Positions 13,003 to 24,539 of a DNA stretch of 64,000 nt are shown here, in pieces. The first letter of the stretch is position 1. Each line of letters starts with the position of its first letter. The notes below the pieces were generated by a model. It worked only from the letters and a program-made list of their open reading frames with translations, ran no database searches and was not told the origin of the DNA. The position numbers were made by a program, and so were the translations under genes. This DNA comes from Phialocephala subalpina (Eukaryota; Ascomycota; Leotiomycetes; Helotiales; Mollisiaceae), in contig FJOG01000020.1 of NCBI GenBank assembly GCA_900073065.1, forward strand, positions 153,770-217,769, in the 5' to 3' direction.

Positions 13003-13725
13003 AAGTATATTGAGACAGTATGTTCTACATCGCGCTGAGACTTTGGAGATTCGCCAAAATATCGCTTAGAAGTTTGGCGTACTGTAGACTCTGCTCGTTT
13101 CCAGTACCAAGTTTTGTACAATGTGGGAAGCAGTAAATGGCGTGCAAACGTTCAGGAAATACATGAATGGTTAATTGGAGTATTTAATCAACTGGTCGTG
13201 ACGCCTGTTCTTTGAGACCTGTAGTGAATATGCCGACCTTCAAGTTCTGGAAGGGAGACTTTTCCGGAAAGAGTTTATAGTTCCATGCAGACCGTTATTC
13301 CTGGCCATGATGCAATCTAAGGTTTACTGATAATGGATATAAAAACAATCCTTCACTCACTTCGAGAGGCGCAAATCACTGCCAAAATGGATGGTTACTG
13401 CAACAGACTGCAAGTAAAGGTCCGTGACTTGGACAATTGCATGGCAAATAGGCAACCTTGAATTTCATGTCTAGCAAAGAAACCAATAGGACTATCAGAG
13501 GTTCAGTTGATACTTTATCCATGTGGAAAGGAAGTGTCTCATGAAAAATGACAAGAGAAGTTTTGATTACAAAAATACATCCGCTAAATCCACCCAACCA
13601 CCCCAAGACGAAGTGACTGAAGCTTGCACTCTTAGCCTGCTTGCACTTGGCTACTTTTAGTACATTATACCGCGAAGTGCTCTCGCCATTATATGGCTGT
13701 ATTCCCCTCTACAACATATGCCCTC
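13003..13725. other. Convergent intergenic region
   Basis: About 720 bp between the 3' ends of the NTE1-like gene and the ceramidase gene. No supported gene. Confidence 0.5.
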
Positions 13726-14377
13726 TTATAACACTCCACGGTACCGTGCCTGCACAGGAACTAAATGAGTCCACAACGAAGAAGACTTGTTACACAAAGC
13801 CCTCACTAGGGTAATATACTCAGCCGCCCCAATAGCCGTCAGAATATGGCACCAACCATGTAACTCTAACGCCCATGCCCACGGGAGACCAATACTCTTG
13901 CGAATCTCTCTCAATTGAAGACATTTCTGCAAGTCGATGTTCCAAATTATGAAAGCTACCTCTAGAATTATTGCTGCTCTCCAAAAGCGTTGCAGTAGCT
14001 TGTTTTTCTCCAATTGCGATTGGCCCTGAGTGTAGTAAATCAGGAACAAAGTCCGGGGCCAGATAAGTTGCACCAGAAAGGCGAAGAAAGCCGTGTGAAT
14101 AAGAATACTGCCGGAGCGTAAATAGATTACTGTTATGATACAGAGACTTAGCGATATGACAGCAGTGATGAGAGAAGAAATAGCAGGGGATTGACCGCGG
14201 CAGTAGAGAGACCGCAAGATACATGCGACTATCAGCCACATGGAAAAATCGTCGCTGAGCATCATTGAGTGTCGAAGTGTTGCGTGATATAAAGTGGAGG
14301 TGATGCCAACCACAATGAGGGCCACCGACATAGAGTCCAGTCTCCTGCGGCTGCCTGTGCTTGAAGGGTAGTACAAC
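13726..14377 (-). CDS. Alkaline ceramidase family protein, N-terminus missing
   Basis: A minus-strand frame of about 217 codons, opening after a good acceptor (CTTTTTGTAG at ~14378). The first in-frame ATG is at 14331 (MSVALIVVG). The family signatures are clear: an S-x-L-YHATLRHSMMLSDDFSMW block (the SxxxH and D residues of the metal site) and, near the C-terminus, PWAWALELHGWCHILTAIGA with the two His of the second metal-binding block. Several membrane segments lie between them. YPC1/YDC1-type enzymes hydrolyse ceramides in the ER or Golgi. The usual N-terminal exon(s), with the W-G and CE-x-(N/D)Y motifs and the first TM helix, could not be found upstream, where no ATG frame splices in. 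The gene is either truncated, which fits its place beside the repeat array, or has a distant first exon. Confidence 0.65.
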
Positions 14378-15352
14378 CTACAAAAAGCTGGAAGGTTTGA
14401 GGCCCGGAGGATGTCATCGGGAAGTGCGGGATCTACTAAATGTAAGCAGCCGGGGTCCAGTTGATACTCCGGGCTCTGCAGGTAGCTGCCGGGTTCATTA
14501 GCTAAGACTGGCAGACATATATCCAAGCGAGCGCTGTCGTGTCACTCTAAACTCCGACTCTCACCCCGGAGGTCTCCGAAGCCTTTATGGGCAGCGGGTG
14601 CTCTGCACCTGCTGTCAATTCTGACATCACGTGTAGCAAGACCTTCAGGTTAAAGAGAAAAGAAAAGACAATTCCGAGCTTGTTCTTACTCTTCCCATTC
14701 GGCGTCTATTTATGTAGACCGATCATTGCTCAAGTATCATCATAAAGACGATATAAACACTCGATCCAATGGAGCACGTGCTTCTCTCCCTCCTCCCAAA
14801 CTGCTCTTACTCCCTCTATTCGTCTTTCCAGCGAAAGTGACAAGGTTCTACTCCCCTAGTTGGATTTCCCACCTGGAATCCAAGGCGGCTACTTGAAGTT
14901 GACTTTGAATTAATTTGTAAAGATAGTGACGACGAAAAGAGAAGCCACAAAAACCGAGGTTGGATTTGGATTCCAGATTCGAAGGATTTTCACTAAAGTT
15001 CCGCGGTTACGACGGACATTGACAATAGAAAATTGTTTGACAGCGATAAAGCTAAAGGAAACGTAGAGATGGAAAACTTCACTCGAGCTATTGGCCAGAA
15101 AATGCATGAGGTAAAAGAAGCTTTCTTCTAAGTTTGGATTTCACCCAACGTGTCGCAAACCAAAGGAGATACCCATCTCTTAGTGCCTGGACTGAAGTAT
15201 CGGTATGTGTATAGAAGGATATACAGAGTGAGTATTTATATACTAGGCCATGAAGCGAGATTAATTACGTAGCCGAACGCGTATGTTCAACTTGTGAGAT
15301 CGAGTAGCTTCCAATTTGGTAATTTGGGAACGACTTCTCAGAGGTAGGGGGG

Positions 15353-15360
15353 TATAAAAG
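15353..15360 (+). promoter_or_regulatory. TATA-box element of array unit 1
   Basis: Perfect TATAAAAG in a GGGGG context, 315 bp after the TGACAGCGA element at 15038. A T5 run followed by GCTCCTG lies ~103 bp downstream. Confidence 0.4.
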
Positions 15361-16471
15361 CGGGGTGAGAGACAAGAAAGCCAATTTAATGCCCACGTAG
15401 AACATCTCGAGAGATGGATTCAGGCAGTTACGCAAAGCATCTGAATCAGACTGTGTTTTTGCTCCTGTATAGCTAAAGGCTAACGAGTGCTATCTCTGCC
15501 ATACATGAATAGACTTAAACTTGTTTCGAGTTTCGGAGGAATTCAATTGAAGCGTATCCTTCAGGAGTCTATTATCAGCAGGAAATAGCTTGATAGTGAT
15601 AAAAGCAGAAGAATTCGAAGGGAGAATAGAAAAACCTTGCTCGAGAAGGGGGGTGAGAGTTTCGAGAAAGAGAGACTCAGGGCTCACTTGGGTTCCCTCT
15701 ACAGGGTTCCGCAGCGCAGCGAAAGGAGAACCACATTCCACCGTGAAGTTGCGATTCGGGGCTTTCGCGTTTTTGTAGAGATGTCAAGATGGAGAAGGCG
15801 TATTTATAGAGCCAGGTGCGAGGTCAATGAAGCAGCTGCAAATTAATGATTTTCTAGCATAGGAGCCTGGGTAGAAAAAAGGCTCTAAGAACGACGGGGA
15901 TCATTCGATAACACAACATACTCTCGCTGTTATTAGGTAATTTAGGAGGCGTGATGACTCACTATAACTCATTTCTTCGTCCAAGTCCTGTTTCTTGCTT
16001 TCGATGCTCGGACAAGTTTCAGCATCTTGCTTATCAATTGGAATCGAGACTAAGATTCGAGGTGCTCAAGCGAAGCGGATGATTTGCAAGGTGAATGACA
16101 ACGAAAATTGATCTGATAATGATCAAATAGCATGCCAAGATAGCCTCTACTTGGCCGAAGCGTGCTCAAAGCTGTGAGACAACACTTGGCTCACTTGAGC
16201 ACCTGAATTTGGGTCGCGTAAACAATTGCACCTGAATCACCTCTCTAGAGAAACGGAGCCCGCCGACAGCCCAGAGTAAAGACAGCAATTGCCCACTACT
16301 TCGATCTCGAACTTGGAAGAACAGACGCCATGCCTATTAAATACTTCTTCATTGAATATAGAGCGATTAACACAATCCGAGCGTTCCAAGGAAGAAGACA
16401 ACGTTAAGTTTATCGAACGGATGACGAATAAAGGCAAATGGGGTATCGCTGATTTGCTGGAGCGAAATGGA

Positions 16472-16479
16472 TATAAAAG
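16472..16479 (+). promoter_or_regulatory. TATA-box element of array unit 3
   Basis: Perfect TATAAAAG, 376 bp after TGACAACGA at 16096 and 30 bp after a GGGGTATCG word that recurs in other units. TTTTGCTCTG follows 148 bp downstream. Confidence 0.4.
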
Positions 16480-17079
16480 ATAGGCCGAGGGACGGCGACG
16501 AAGAGTAGTACAATAAGCATGGTGTCCATAAACATCCCGACGGCACGCCACAATACCCTTGCCAAGGTGCATTTCCTTCAGAAAACATTTCCATTTAGCC
16601 TCCAAACGAATGGAATTTATTTTGCTCTGCGGCGTGCTACTTGAGGCGAGAAGGATCTTCAAAAGTCCAGATGGAAGGTCGTGGTTAGAATGATAAATGA
16701 CATTAGTAAGGTGCTTGACAGTGAGCGGATTAACGGGCTGGAAAGCAAAGCATGCTTGGGGAAGGGCTGGACGTTGCGATGGAGCGCTCTGCTCGATTGT
16801 GCCTTATCAAACTAGGCGGTGACTGGTTGCTATTTGCAAATCTACCACCGCTTCGTTGTGTGAATGTAGGACGAGGCATGCTGAATGAAATCTCTGTTGT
16901 TGACCTTCTTCCAGAGTGAACGTCTTTAAATAATGCTCCGCGAAAGCTTGCGTAAGAGCCTTACCGCGATTTCGGCAACCAAAAGAGAAAATGGATGTGA
17001 GTCATCATCCGGTGAATTGAAAGGGCACACGGATACGGGAACTCAGGAAATTGGACACGTTGCAAAGCATGAAGTTGGG

Positions 17080-17087
17080 TATAAAAG
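17080..17087 (+). promoter_or_regulatory. TATA-box element of array unit 4
   Basis: Perfect TATAAAAG after GTTGGG. TTTTGTTCTG follows 149 bp downstream, matching the spacing in the previous unit. Confidence 0.4.
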
Positions 17088-18179
17088 CTGCCCAACGGCT
17101 ACACCATTCAGCCAGAAGACCGAACATGAATATTACTGGTATGACTGCGCGCTAATAATCGAAGTCACTCCCCTTAGAAACCAAATTCTTGCCTTCCATA
17201 CTAAGACGACAAGGCTCTCTCTGGTACATTTTGTTCTGGTTCACGAGGTGAATCTGCCTGAGGCTTGAAAACCCTACTAGCGGAATGAAGGGCAGTAGGA
17301 GGGGATGACAACATGAAGCGATTTGACAACGAGGAAGGCAGAAGAGGCACTAAACGCCTTTACTCAATCTAAACAGATTGAACTTTGGAGGTTGCGAACA
17401 CATATCACGTTGGACTCAACATCAAGTTGTTCCGCCATTGTATCCGCACAGACGCCCTCGCAATGGTGATCGATGCACCAACTTGAGGAACTTTCGTTTT
17501 GTTTTCGGGAAGGAATTTCTGACGTGCTTGAGAAGTATTTGTAGACCGCAAAGACTCGAAAGAGGAGGCCAACGTTGAGTTCGAGGAGCCAACAGGAAGC
17601 AGCCGGAAAGAGATTTCAATTTGCTGTGGTCATGGGTACAAAGGAGGAGGCGAAGGATAGCTTTCAAGTTGTGCAGAATGCGAAGATTGAAGATACACGG
17701 GATATTGGGACGATGCCGAGTAATAAAAATTGCTGGCTTGATCCGAGGGCTTCTTCGCCATGAAGCCTTGTGGAGGGAGGGGTCTGTTGTTCTGCCGCAT
17801 GATTGGGAAGAGAGACTCTGCCTTGATTCGAGTCCCCGGAAGTATATTTTAGAGAATGACAACGAAAGCCGATTGATAGCGATATGAACAGCTGACTGAA
17901 ACAGGAGACATACCCTACTCGAGCTAAAAGCTCGGAAGTGTAAGAGATATGCGTGCCTCATTTGAGCTGCGAGCTGCGAGCTGCCTTGTCGCCTTGGAAT
18001 GTGGCGGAAGGCGGGTTTGAGAACCTCCTGGAGAGACATGACAAGTTCTTGTTGCTGGGTGCCGAGGGAAGATAGACTGGGGGACTCATTTATAGGAAAG
18101 TTCTCAAATTGGCGAAGTACGCGAGCGAAGGTGAAGATCAGATTCAGGAGCAGAAGAGCGAGTTTGGGTATCGAAAGGG

Positions 18180-18187
18180 TATAAAAC
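18180..18187 (+). promoter_or_regulatory. TATA-box element of array unit 6
   Basis: TATAAAAC preceded by GGGTATCGAAAGGG and 323 bp after TGACAACGA at 17857. TTTTGCCT follows at 141 bp. Confidence 0.35.
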
Positions 18188-18737
18188 AAGGCCACAGCGG
18201 CGGAGGAACCTTAATTAAGTCTCAGAACATACAGTTGCTAGATGGAGCGACGAGACTTCTAGGAAGTATTTCTTCCCTCGAATCGGATTTCTGGTTATCG
18301 ATATTGTAGAGGTATATTGCTTTTGCCTAACTTGGACGTGATCTTGAGGAGTTCGGCTGAAGCCGGTTTCCCTCAAGGGATAATGATAACGAGAAGTTAG
18401 CTGACAGCAAATGAGCATCATTTCAAAACAGACTCTACTTGAGTGAAAGTACTGGAAGCTGCGAGAGGATGCCTCCTTCAGTCAGCTTCGAACTGTAAAT
18501 GCTCAGGTACCCAAACAACCACACTTTCTGCGGACTGTGGGCCATGCTTGATTTGAATGGAGAGTGTTCTGAACGCTCCATTCAGGACCGGGGAGGACTT
18601 TAAATAATCCATCGAGAAGGATATTTTGACGAGTGTGGCGAAACCGAATAAGGACCTTCTCCTGGGATCGGCAAAGTGCCCAGAAGGAATTAGACAAGAT
18701 ACCTAGTAAACGTGGGTACTTGCTGCAGGAGAAGGAG

Positions 18738-18745
18738 TATAAAAG
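18738..18745 (+). promoter_or_regulatory. TATA-box element of array unit 7
   Basis: Perfect TATAAAAG in a purine-rich context, 354 bp after TGATAACGA at 18384 and 135 bp after a TTTAAATAAT word. The same word precedes the TATA of unit 4 by ~155 bp. Confidence 0.4.
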
Positions 18746-19399
18746 GGGGCAATGGACCAGGTCGAGGCTCTCCACTGCTCCACTGGTGAGAGAAGATCGA
18801 CGTGACGGTGCGATCTTGATCTCCAAGAACGTCTTGTCAGGGTCCTATACGAGGGGTTGTTGGCTTTCATGCTGTGAGTGGAAGTTGCCTTCTAGACTTA
18901 GTCGCCACTTGCATCCGGACCCTAGAGAATGCAATCGAAATGATTGAACAGGATTGAAAATGACAGCGAGAAGATATTTTATGATTTGACAGCGACTGAA
19001 GCTTGAAATTGTAGGCAAGAAGCTCGACTTGAGCGTGATCAATGGACGGTCTTGGGGTATCGGCTGCGCACTTGAGCCACGAAGAATGTTCGGCGTGGAA
19101 ATCGTGGATGGCAGCCGACGTTTTGCGGATGGTTTTTCGTTTCTCAGGATGGATGTCGATTGGAGGCTGGTCGAGGAAGCATATTTATATCTTAGCCGTG
19201 CAATACATACTCGTTGTACATCATTCACTCCTCATTCTTCATATCGCATTACTATGTATATCGTCATCGTTACCTCCACCAAATCCAAACCAAACCGGGT
19301 ATCAAAACGTGTATCCAACCCACCCGGTACCTTCCATTTTTGCCAAAACCAATTACCAAATCCATAACGCCGACCACGATTCACTTCTCTTGATCATGT

Positions 19400-21373
19400 T
19401 TAGATCTTCGGAGCAATAGTCAAAACAACCCACCTAACCCTCCCCTCCTCATCCTTCAACGGCGTCCAATGCGTAACATACCTCTCCTCCACCCTCCTCA
19501 TCCCATCCTCCCTCCCACCAAACCAACCCCCTCCCTTCCTCTCCTCAAACCCCGTCAATAATCCCGTCTCTACACTCACCGCCTTTCCAACTTTCAACGC
19601 TTCCCTCACACTGGAACGAAAGGCTTTGGAGGCGGAGGAGGAAGAAGGGGAAGAGGTATGTTCGGAGAGCACTTTGAAGATGTCTTTGTTGTAGATGGGG
19701 GCGATGGAGCCGTTGGGGAGGTTAAGGCAGAGCATGTCGATTGTGCCGGGGGAGTAGTGTTGGATTAGGAGGGCTTGGGTTTGGGCGTTCCAGGTCATTA
19801 CTAGGTACTTTTTGTTGTCAGCTGATGATCAGGGGAAATGCGTATGATGAAGTGACAGACCTTTGAGTAGGCGGTATAAAACGCTTCAACCTGAGTCCTG
19901 AAACTCAGCTTCCCAACTCGGTTGATCAACTCTTGCTCCATGCCAGCTTCTTCTCGGACCCGAACTTTGCTCGAAACGGGCAGGGAAGAGGCGTTGTATT
20001 TCCTCCAACTTTTGAAGAACGCACTTCGAGGTTTCGGTCCTTGAGTGGAGGGCTGGCTTCTGACACTTGGCGGTTTGCTCCTTGACATCTCATCGATCTT
20101 GTCTAATTCGTCGTCATTGACACTCAGCACCCGGAGAACATCCGTGCAGGAATGTATTGTCGTGCTGCAATTGATCTGTCCTCCCAAGAAAAACGACACC
20201 TCACCCCGCTCATTCAGCAGCGGCGATACATAGAGCAGATTCCAGAATGGATCGCCGTTCTTGCGGTAGTTGAGCAAGAGCTCGACCGTCTCCTCACAGC
20301 TATTAATCGAAGCACGTAACCGCTTCGTAGCCAGAGTATCCGTCTGATCTCCCTGCAGGAACCTGCAATTCCTTGGGATGATATCCTTCCTCGCATACCC
20401 CGTCACAGCCACGAATCCATCAGACGCATACAAGATAGGATTATCCGCAATGCTTGGATCTGTCAAGCAGAAACAGTCTCCCAGCCCTTGAAATCTCTCT
20501 CTGTGATCTGCCAATGCCATTGTTGCTTGTGCTGTGACTTGGTGTTTGACGAATCGGGGGTAGATGTCGCTTGCGAGGAGTTTCTCGACATGTTCCTGGG
20601 CGCCGATGAATATGGAATCAAGTGCGGGAAGGGTGAATTGTGTTGCTTGTCGGATGTCTGCAGAGACACGTCTGAGGTGGTGGTGTGAGATGTTTACTTG
20701 CCGCGGAGCGTCAGGTGAGGTGTATGTTTTGTGGATGGAGGCTAGGGTCTGCGTTACTTCATCGAGGAGGCGGTTGTATTTGTCGACCTGGGAATGTCAG
20801 CGCGAAGAAGGAATCTTGGGTTCTTGTATGAGTATTGAAAAGGGTTCTATTGGTGCTGGCAAAGGAACATTTTTTGGCTCCTACCTGTTGCAGAAACTCG
20901 ATGTTTTCCCCACATGCCCGACTTTGACAAAATCGAAGAAACCTGTGCGCAGTGGTGGGGTTGTGAAGCACAATTTGGAAGACCTCCCAGCTGAAGAAGT
21001 CGGCCATATTGCCAACATTGCCCTGCCCAGCCGAACTCACAACAGTAGTATTTCCACTTCTATTGCTGCTTCCATCACTCTGTCTCATCGATGTTTGCTT
21101 AGGACTTTCTCTCTGAGACCCACGCCCAGAAGATCCAAGACGACGGTCCTCATGAGAAGTCTGTGATTCAGACCTCATGCTGTTGTTGTTTCTCCTCGGA
21201 CTTCCCGAATTTTCAGAGACTGGAGGTAGAGGAGCGGTTCTGTTAACACTGATGTTTGATGAGTTTTGGGGCCCGTCTCGTGTATTCACATGCTGAGAAT
21301 TTGAGAGAGACTGTTGACTTTGTATAACTTGGTCAATCGAGTCGGACATCTGCTGCGAAGGAGGATATGCCAT
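19400..21373 (-). CDS. RGS-LOV blue-light photoreceptor (BcLOV4-like)
   Basis: Three exons on the minus strand: 21373-20885, 20787-19861 and 19807-19400. Frame is kept, giving 607 aa. A Ser/Asn-rich disordered N-terminus is followed by an RGS domain (~128-255, beginning MADFFSWEVFQIVLHN) and a LOV-type PAS domain (~265-370). The LOV core has the photoactive Cys304 in NCRFLQG, the flavin-contact block NYRKNGDPFWN and Gln367 in FFLGGQ, so FMN binding and adduct formation are predicted. The C-terminal ~220 residues include a basic segment and a conserved helical domain. The architecture and length match Botrytis BcLOV4, whose light-exposed polybasic helix binds anionic membrane lipids; a similar role here is inferred. 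Residue 302 is Pro where GxNCRFLQ proteins have Gly. The second intron has a GTCTGT donor. Confidence 0.9.
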
Positions 21374-22840
21374 GATGAGGGAGACGCGGAGTTAGTGTGA
21401 TGCATGAGAAGGACGAGACGCGAGCTGAGAGAATGAGCAGGATAGAGGGGTTGGAGGGGGTGCCATCTAGAGATGAGGAGCTGGAGCTGTTCATGTCGAG
21501 GTTTGGAGATCTGCAAGTAATTTCCTCTACGTGGGATAGGCAGAGCCGGTTCGTGAGCCGGTGCAGGGGAATTTCGACAAGGACTTGTCCTGATGAGGAG
21601 AGGCGTGCAGATGACTTGAAGCTAAGATCGACTTTTATCCTGAAAGCTTGCCAAGATTTGTAAGAAACGCCAGATAGACGTTTGAATAGCTTCATTGTGA
21701 TGGTTGATTGGATGACAGAGGATGAGGGGATGGAACAAGCCGAGCCATATCACGAATTCAGGGGCTCGTGAGGTCCTCCACAAACCCCGATGGATGAGTG
21801 ATGTCGTCGTCGATAAGCGTTCAACACTACTGTATTGAAACCCAGGGACCAGGAACAAGATCTGCTGCAGAATCATTCATGCATGTGAAAGACAGAAAGG
21901 GTGCTTCACTCGAATCCCGCAGCTTCGGACCCGATTTAATCATTCAGTGTGCCGTGTTCATGCCCGATGTGTTCATGCAGAGAGCTGTTCTGAGATTGAG
22001 TTTGCTGAAAAGTTTGCTCTTCTGCGACTCTGCAGCTTCAACGGTTGGCCACGTTCCATCGCCCACTGGATCTTGCATCGGGATCTTCCTTATCGAAAGT
22101 ATGAATCAGGTCAGATCTGATGTGGGCTGTTGGGTTTGATGTGCAGAAATACAGGGGAAGAAGAAGCCAAGACGCGGGGCTTGAAGACCCTGTCATCTAA
22201 ACCCGATCGCTTGCTGCCGATACCTCACTTTCCGACGTCCCGGGAGCTTGGAAGAGATCGCACAAAACCGCGTCGGCAACTTTGCTTTTTCTAAAACAGA
22301 ATAACTGATTGTTTTCTCATTCAATAATCATCACTCTTTAGCAAATTGAGATTTTGAGGCTTCTGCAATGTTCTTCCCCGTATTTTGGGCGCTACATGCA
22401 TTTCTTAGTCTCTCCGGCATCATCTTTCACTGGAGAGGTCTGAGCGTGATAACATCTTCCTACCCCACGTCTGTGCCGTGTCTCCGACAGTGTGGCTGGC
22501 GAGGAAGGATTCCGCAGCCGACGTTAAACAATCTGATCATATTTTAAAGTCATGAAGCTATCGATTGACAGCGGTCCATGGTCGAGTGACTTCGCTTGAA
22601 GCTCTCGGCGCCGGCAACCTTGGGGATACTTCCTCATGCAGATGAGAAGGACGACGGAGAACATGAGCCACAACTCATACTATATCGGGGTATCCGGATT
22701 CCCAATAAGCTTCAGAAATACATGAGTATACGTATCATTACAGTATCGTCAAAAGCGGCGTCTGCGATCGTACATGACTCGCCTCTCACCCATTACCATA
22801 TACTCTCATGTCTCCTCGCAAGCATTTCCCCTCTCAGCCC
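21374..22840. other. Upstream region of RGS-LOV gene
   Basis: About 1.5 kb upstream of the photoreceptor start and downstream of the F-box-like gene. Short frames on both strands show no domain content. A long promoter or 5' UTR for RGS-LOV is plausible. Confidence 0.4.
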
Positions 22841-23655
22841 TCAAATCTCTCCTCCCACAGCCAGCGCTGACTTCGTCCTCATCATTCTCATAAGCACCAT
22901 CGATACCAACCCAAGTCCAACGCCGAGGACCGTGACCAGAACCCACCAAAGCACATCTCTCCCCCCCTCCGTTGACACCCACTCCTTGAGCTTCTCCCAT
23001 CTGGTCATTCTTTCTTTCCTATACTCGCAAACCTTCGTCTCAAAGACCAGACATCCTCTTCCGCCTTCTCGAGTCTCGCATTCCCCGTGCTCTCTTCTTC
23101 TTTTCATCAGTAACCTACTTCTTATCAGCTCCTTTCCTTTCAATTGGGTTGGGGAAGGGTGGAGGGGAGGTGGTTTACCTGACGGATCCTCGACAAAACC
23201 TCATATCACTCCCCAACTCACACCCCCTATCATGTGGACAATCTAGATGCAGAATCCGTCTCTTGATCAGCCATTCAACTTTCAAATGGACACCAGTGTA
23301 AACGAAGCTGTTGAAATGGCGGTTGGTGTGTTTGAGACTCAGGGCGTCGGGGTAGGTTAGGTATTGGGAGATTTGGAGATGGAGTCTGGGGTTGCGATTA
23401 GCAAAGGTGAGGCAATTGAATATGGGAGGAGGGGACGAACTCGGTAGGTAATTCCATCAGGCCAATCTTCTGCTTCTTTACATCAGAAGTGGTTTCCTCA
23501 ACCTCCTCAACCTCCTCTTCCTTCTCCATCGTAGCCAAAGCCATGGTTTTCTGATCCGTGTCCTCCATACAGGAGGCTGCGCTCTCGAGCTTGCAATTGG
23601 TAATTTTGTTTTTGTGTTGAGATTTTGATTTGAAAAGCGATAGCGATAAGCTCAT
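22841..23655 (-). CDS. F-box-like protein with C-terminal transmembrane anchor
   Basis: Three exons on the minus strand: 23655-23441, 23385-23179 and 23114-22841. Frame is kept, giving 231 aa from the first ATG; a downstream ATG at 23568 (MEDTDQKT) is an alternative start. After an acidic N-terminus comes an F-box-like segment (LMELPTELHLQISQYL, then DALSLKHTNRHFNSFV). A Cys-rich, Arg-rich block typical of a small fungal F-box family follows (LDCPHDRGC, RRREHGECE, GRGCLVFE). The C-terminus ends in one strong hydrophobic helix (VLWWVLVTVLGVGLGLVSMV). Family members are presumed SCF adaptors, but none has a known substrate. The tail suggests membrane anchoring. Intron 1 has the rare donor GTTCGT. 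Confidence 0.72.
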
Positions 23656-24539
23656 TGTAAGAGATATCAAGTATGATAGCGAAGTGAATCTGATTGTGGC
23701 GTCCGAATGTGTGACTTCAGCTGAAACGATGAGGGTATCACAATCACGTGTTAATCTCTATACGTCCCTTCAACTCTTCGGCTGTGCGATGATGCGATGG
23801 GATGGGAACGAGAGGATATGCAGGTACAGAGAGCAAAAGGTACAAGCGAAAGGCAACAAATATATAAAAACGACTGCCTGATTTCAGGAAAATAAAATCT
23901 GTCCGGAAGCCCCAGGTTGCAATAAAGAGGTGTGTCACGCGAGACGAAGGTAAGTTCAAGCCCTGTTGCTCGTGTTCTACAAATACATTCTGAAACGTGG
24001 GGAATGGGACTGGAAAGCGATGAGATGCATGTGATACGATATGTTTCGTGTTGACGTTCTTTGTTTTTATACCAGCCTTGTATATTTTTAGATGGGAGCG
24101 AGGCTCCGGATATACATGATTGGGTGAGGTGGGGTCTTTGTTGTTCATGATGAGAAGAGCGACTGTCGTTTTGTGAGAGCCAGAAATCTTCTTCAACAAT
24201 GGAGTGAGACTTGAGAAGTCGCTGATTAAAAAAGGCAATGGCGGGACCAGTTTGGGTAACCTGAAGGCAGCCACTTCGTGGACAGGGTACAAAGTCTATC
24301 TGCCTTGACTTCGCCACTGTGACACAGCTGCCCTCAACCAGCCATCAAGCCAAATGTCATTCCAGAGCCTCCACATATCATTGTCTGTCCCGCGAAAGGC
24401 AGCAATCGTCTCAAGTCAAAACAAACCCCTGGTCGAGTCACCTGATAACGCGTCGCGTCTACTCTCGCGACCTTCTCTCTCGCCGTCATAGACCTCCCCC
24501 TCCCCACCACCAAATGGCCTAAGCAACCACACCATCGGC
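23656..24539. other. Divergent intergenic region
   Basis: Some 880 bp between the F-box-like gene (-) and EXO5 (+). Two overlapping minus-strand frames (23744-24317) show no family signal and are rejected. Both promoters must lie here. Confidence 0.45.

Larger units (their letters stand above)
14920..19200 (+). repeat. ~550-bp periodic array of conserved short elements (possible tandem ncRNA or promoter units)
   Basis: No convincing protein gene lies in these 4.3 kb. Instead the motif TGAYARCGA (R = A/G, Y = C/T; strict or one mismatch) recurs at 15038, 15591, 16096, 16716, 17324, 17857, 18384 and 18961, spaced 505-620 bp. A further related copy is at 14927, and second copies flank several sites (17874, 18402, 18987). 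Some 40-60 bp downstream most units carry CTACTTGAG or CTCGAGC (about 15080, 15637, 16145, 17912, 18430, 19022). A TATA element follows 210-380 bp downstream: TATAAAAG or TATAAAAC at 15353, 16472, 17080, 18180 and 18738, and TATTTATA at 15801 and 19182. Three units then have a T-run motif TTTTG(C/T)(T/C)(C/T)T at 16620, 17229 and 18321, 141-149 bp after TATA. The units are highly diverged elsewhere. Function unknown. Confidence 0.55.

Noticed and set aside
16237..16662. 141-codon minus-strand frame in the array
   Set aside because: No domain, no conservation with the equivalent interval of the other units.
17422..18195. 257-codon minus-strand frame in the array
   Set aside because: Ser/Arg/Leu-rich without family signal. 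It runs across array elements including a TATA box and would be a chance frame; kept only as an alternative explanation for the array.
23744..24317. Two overlapping minus-strand frames of 182 and 188 codons
   Set aside because: Low-complexity, overlapping each other in different frames, no recognisable motif or splice context.
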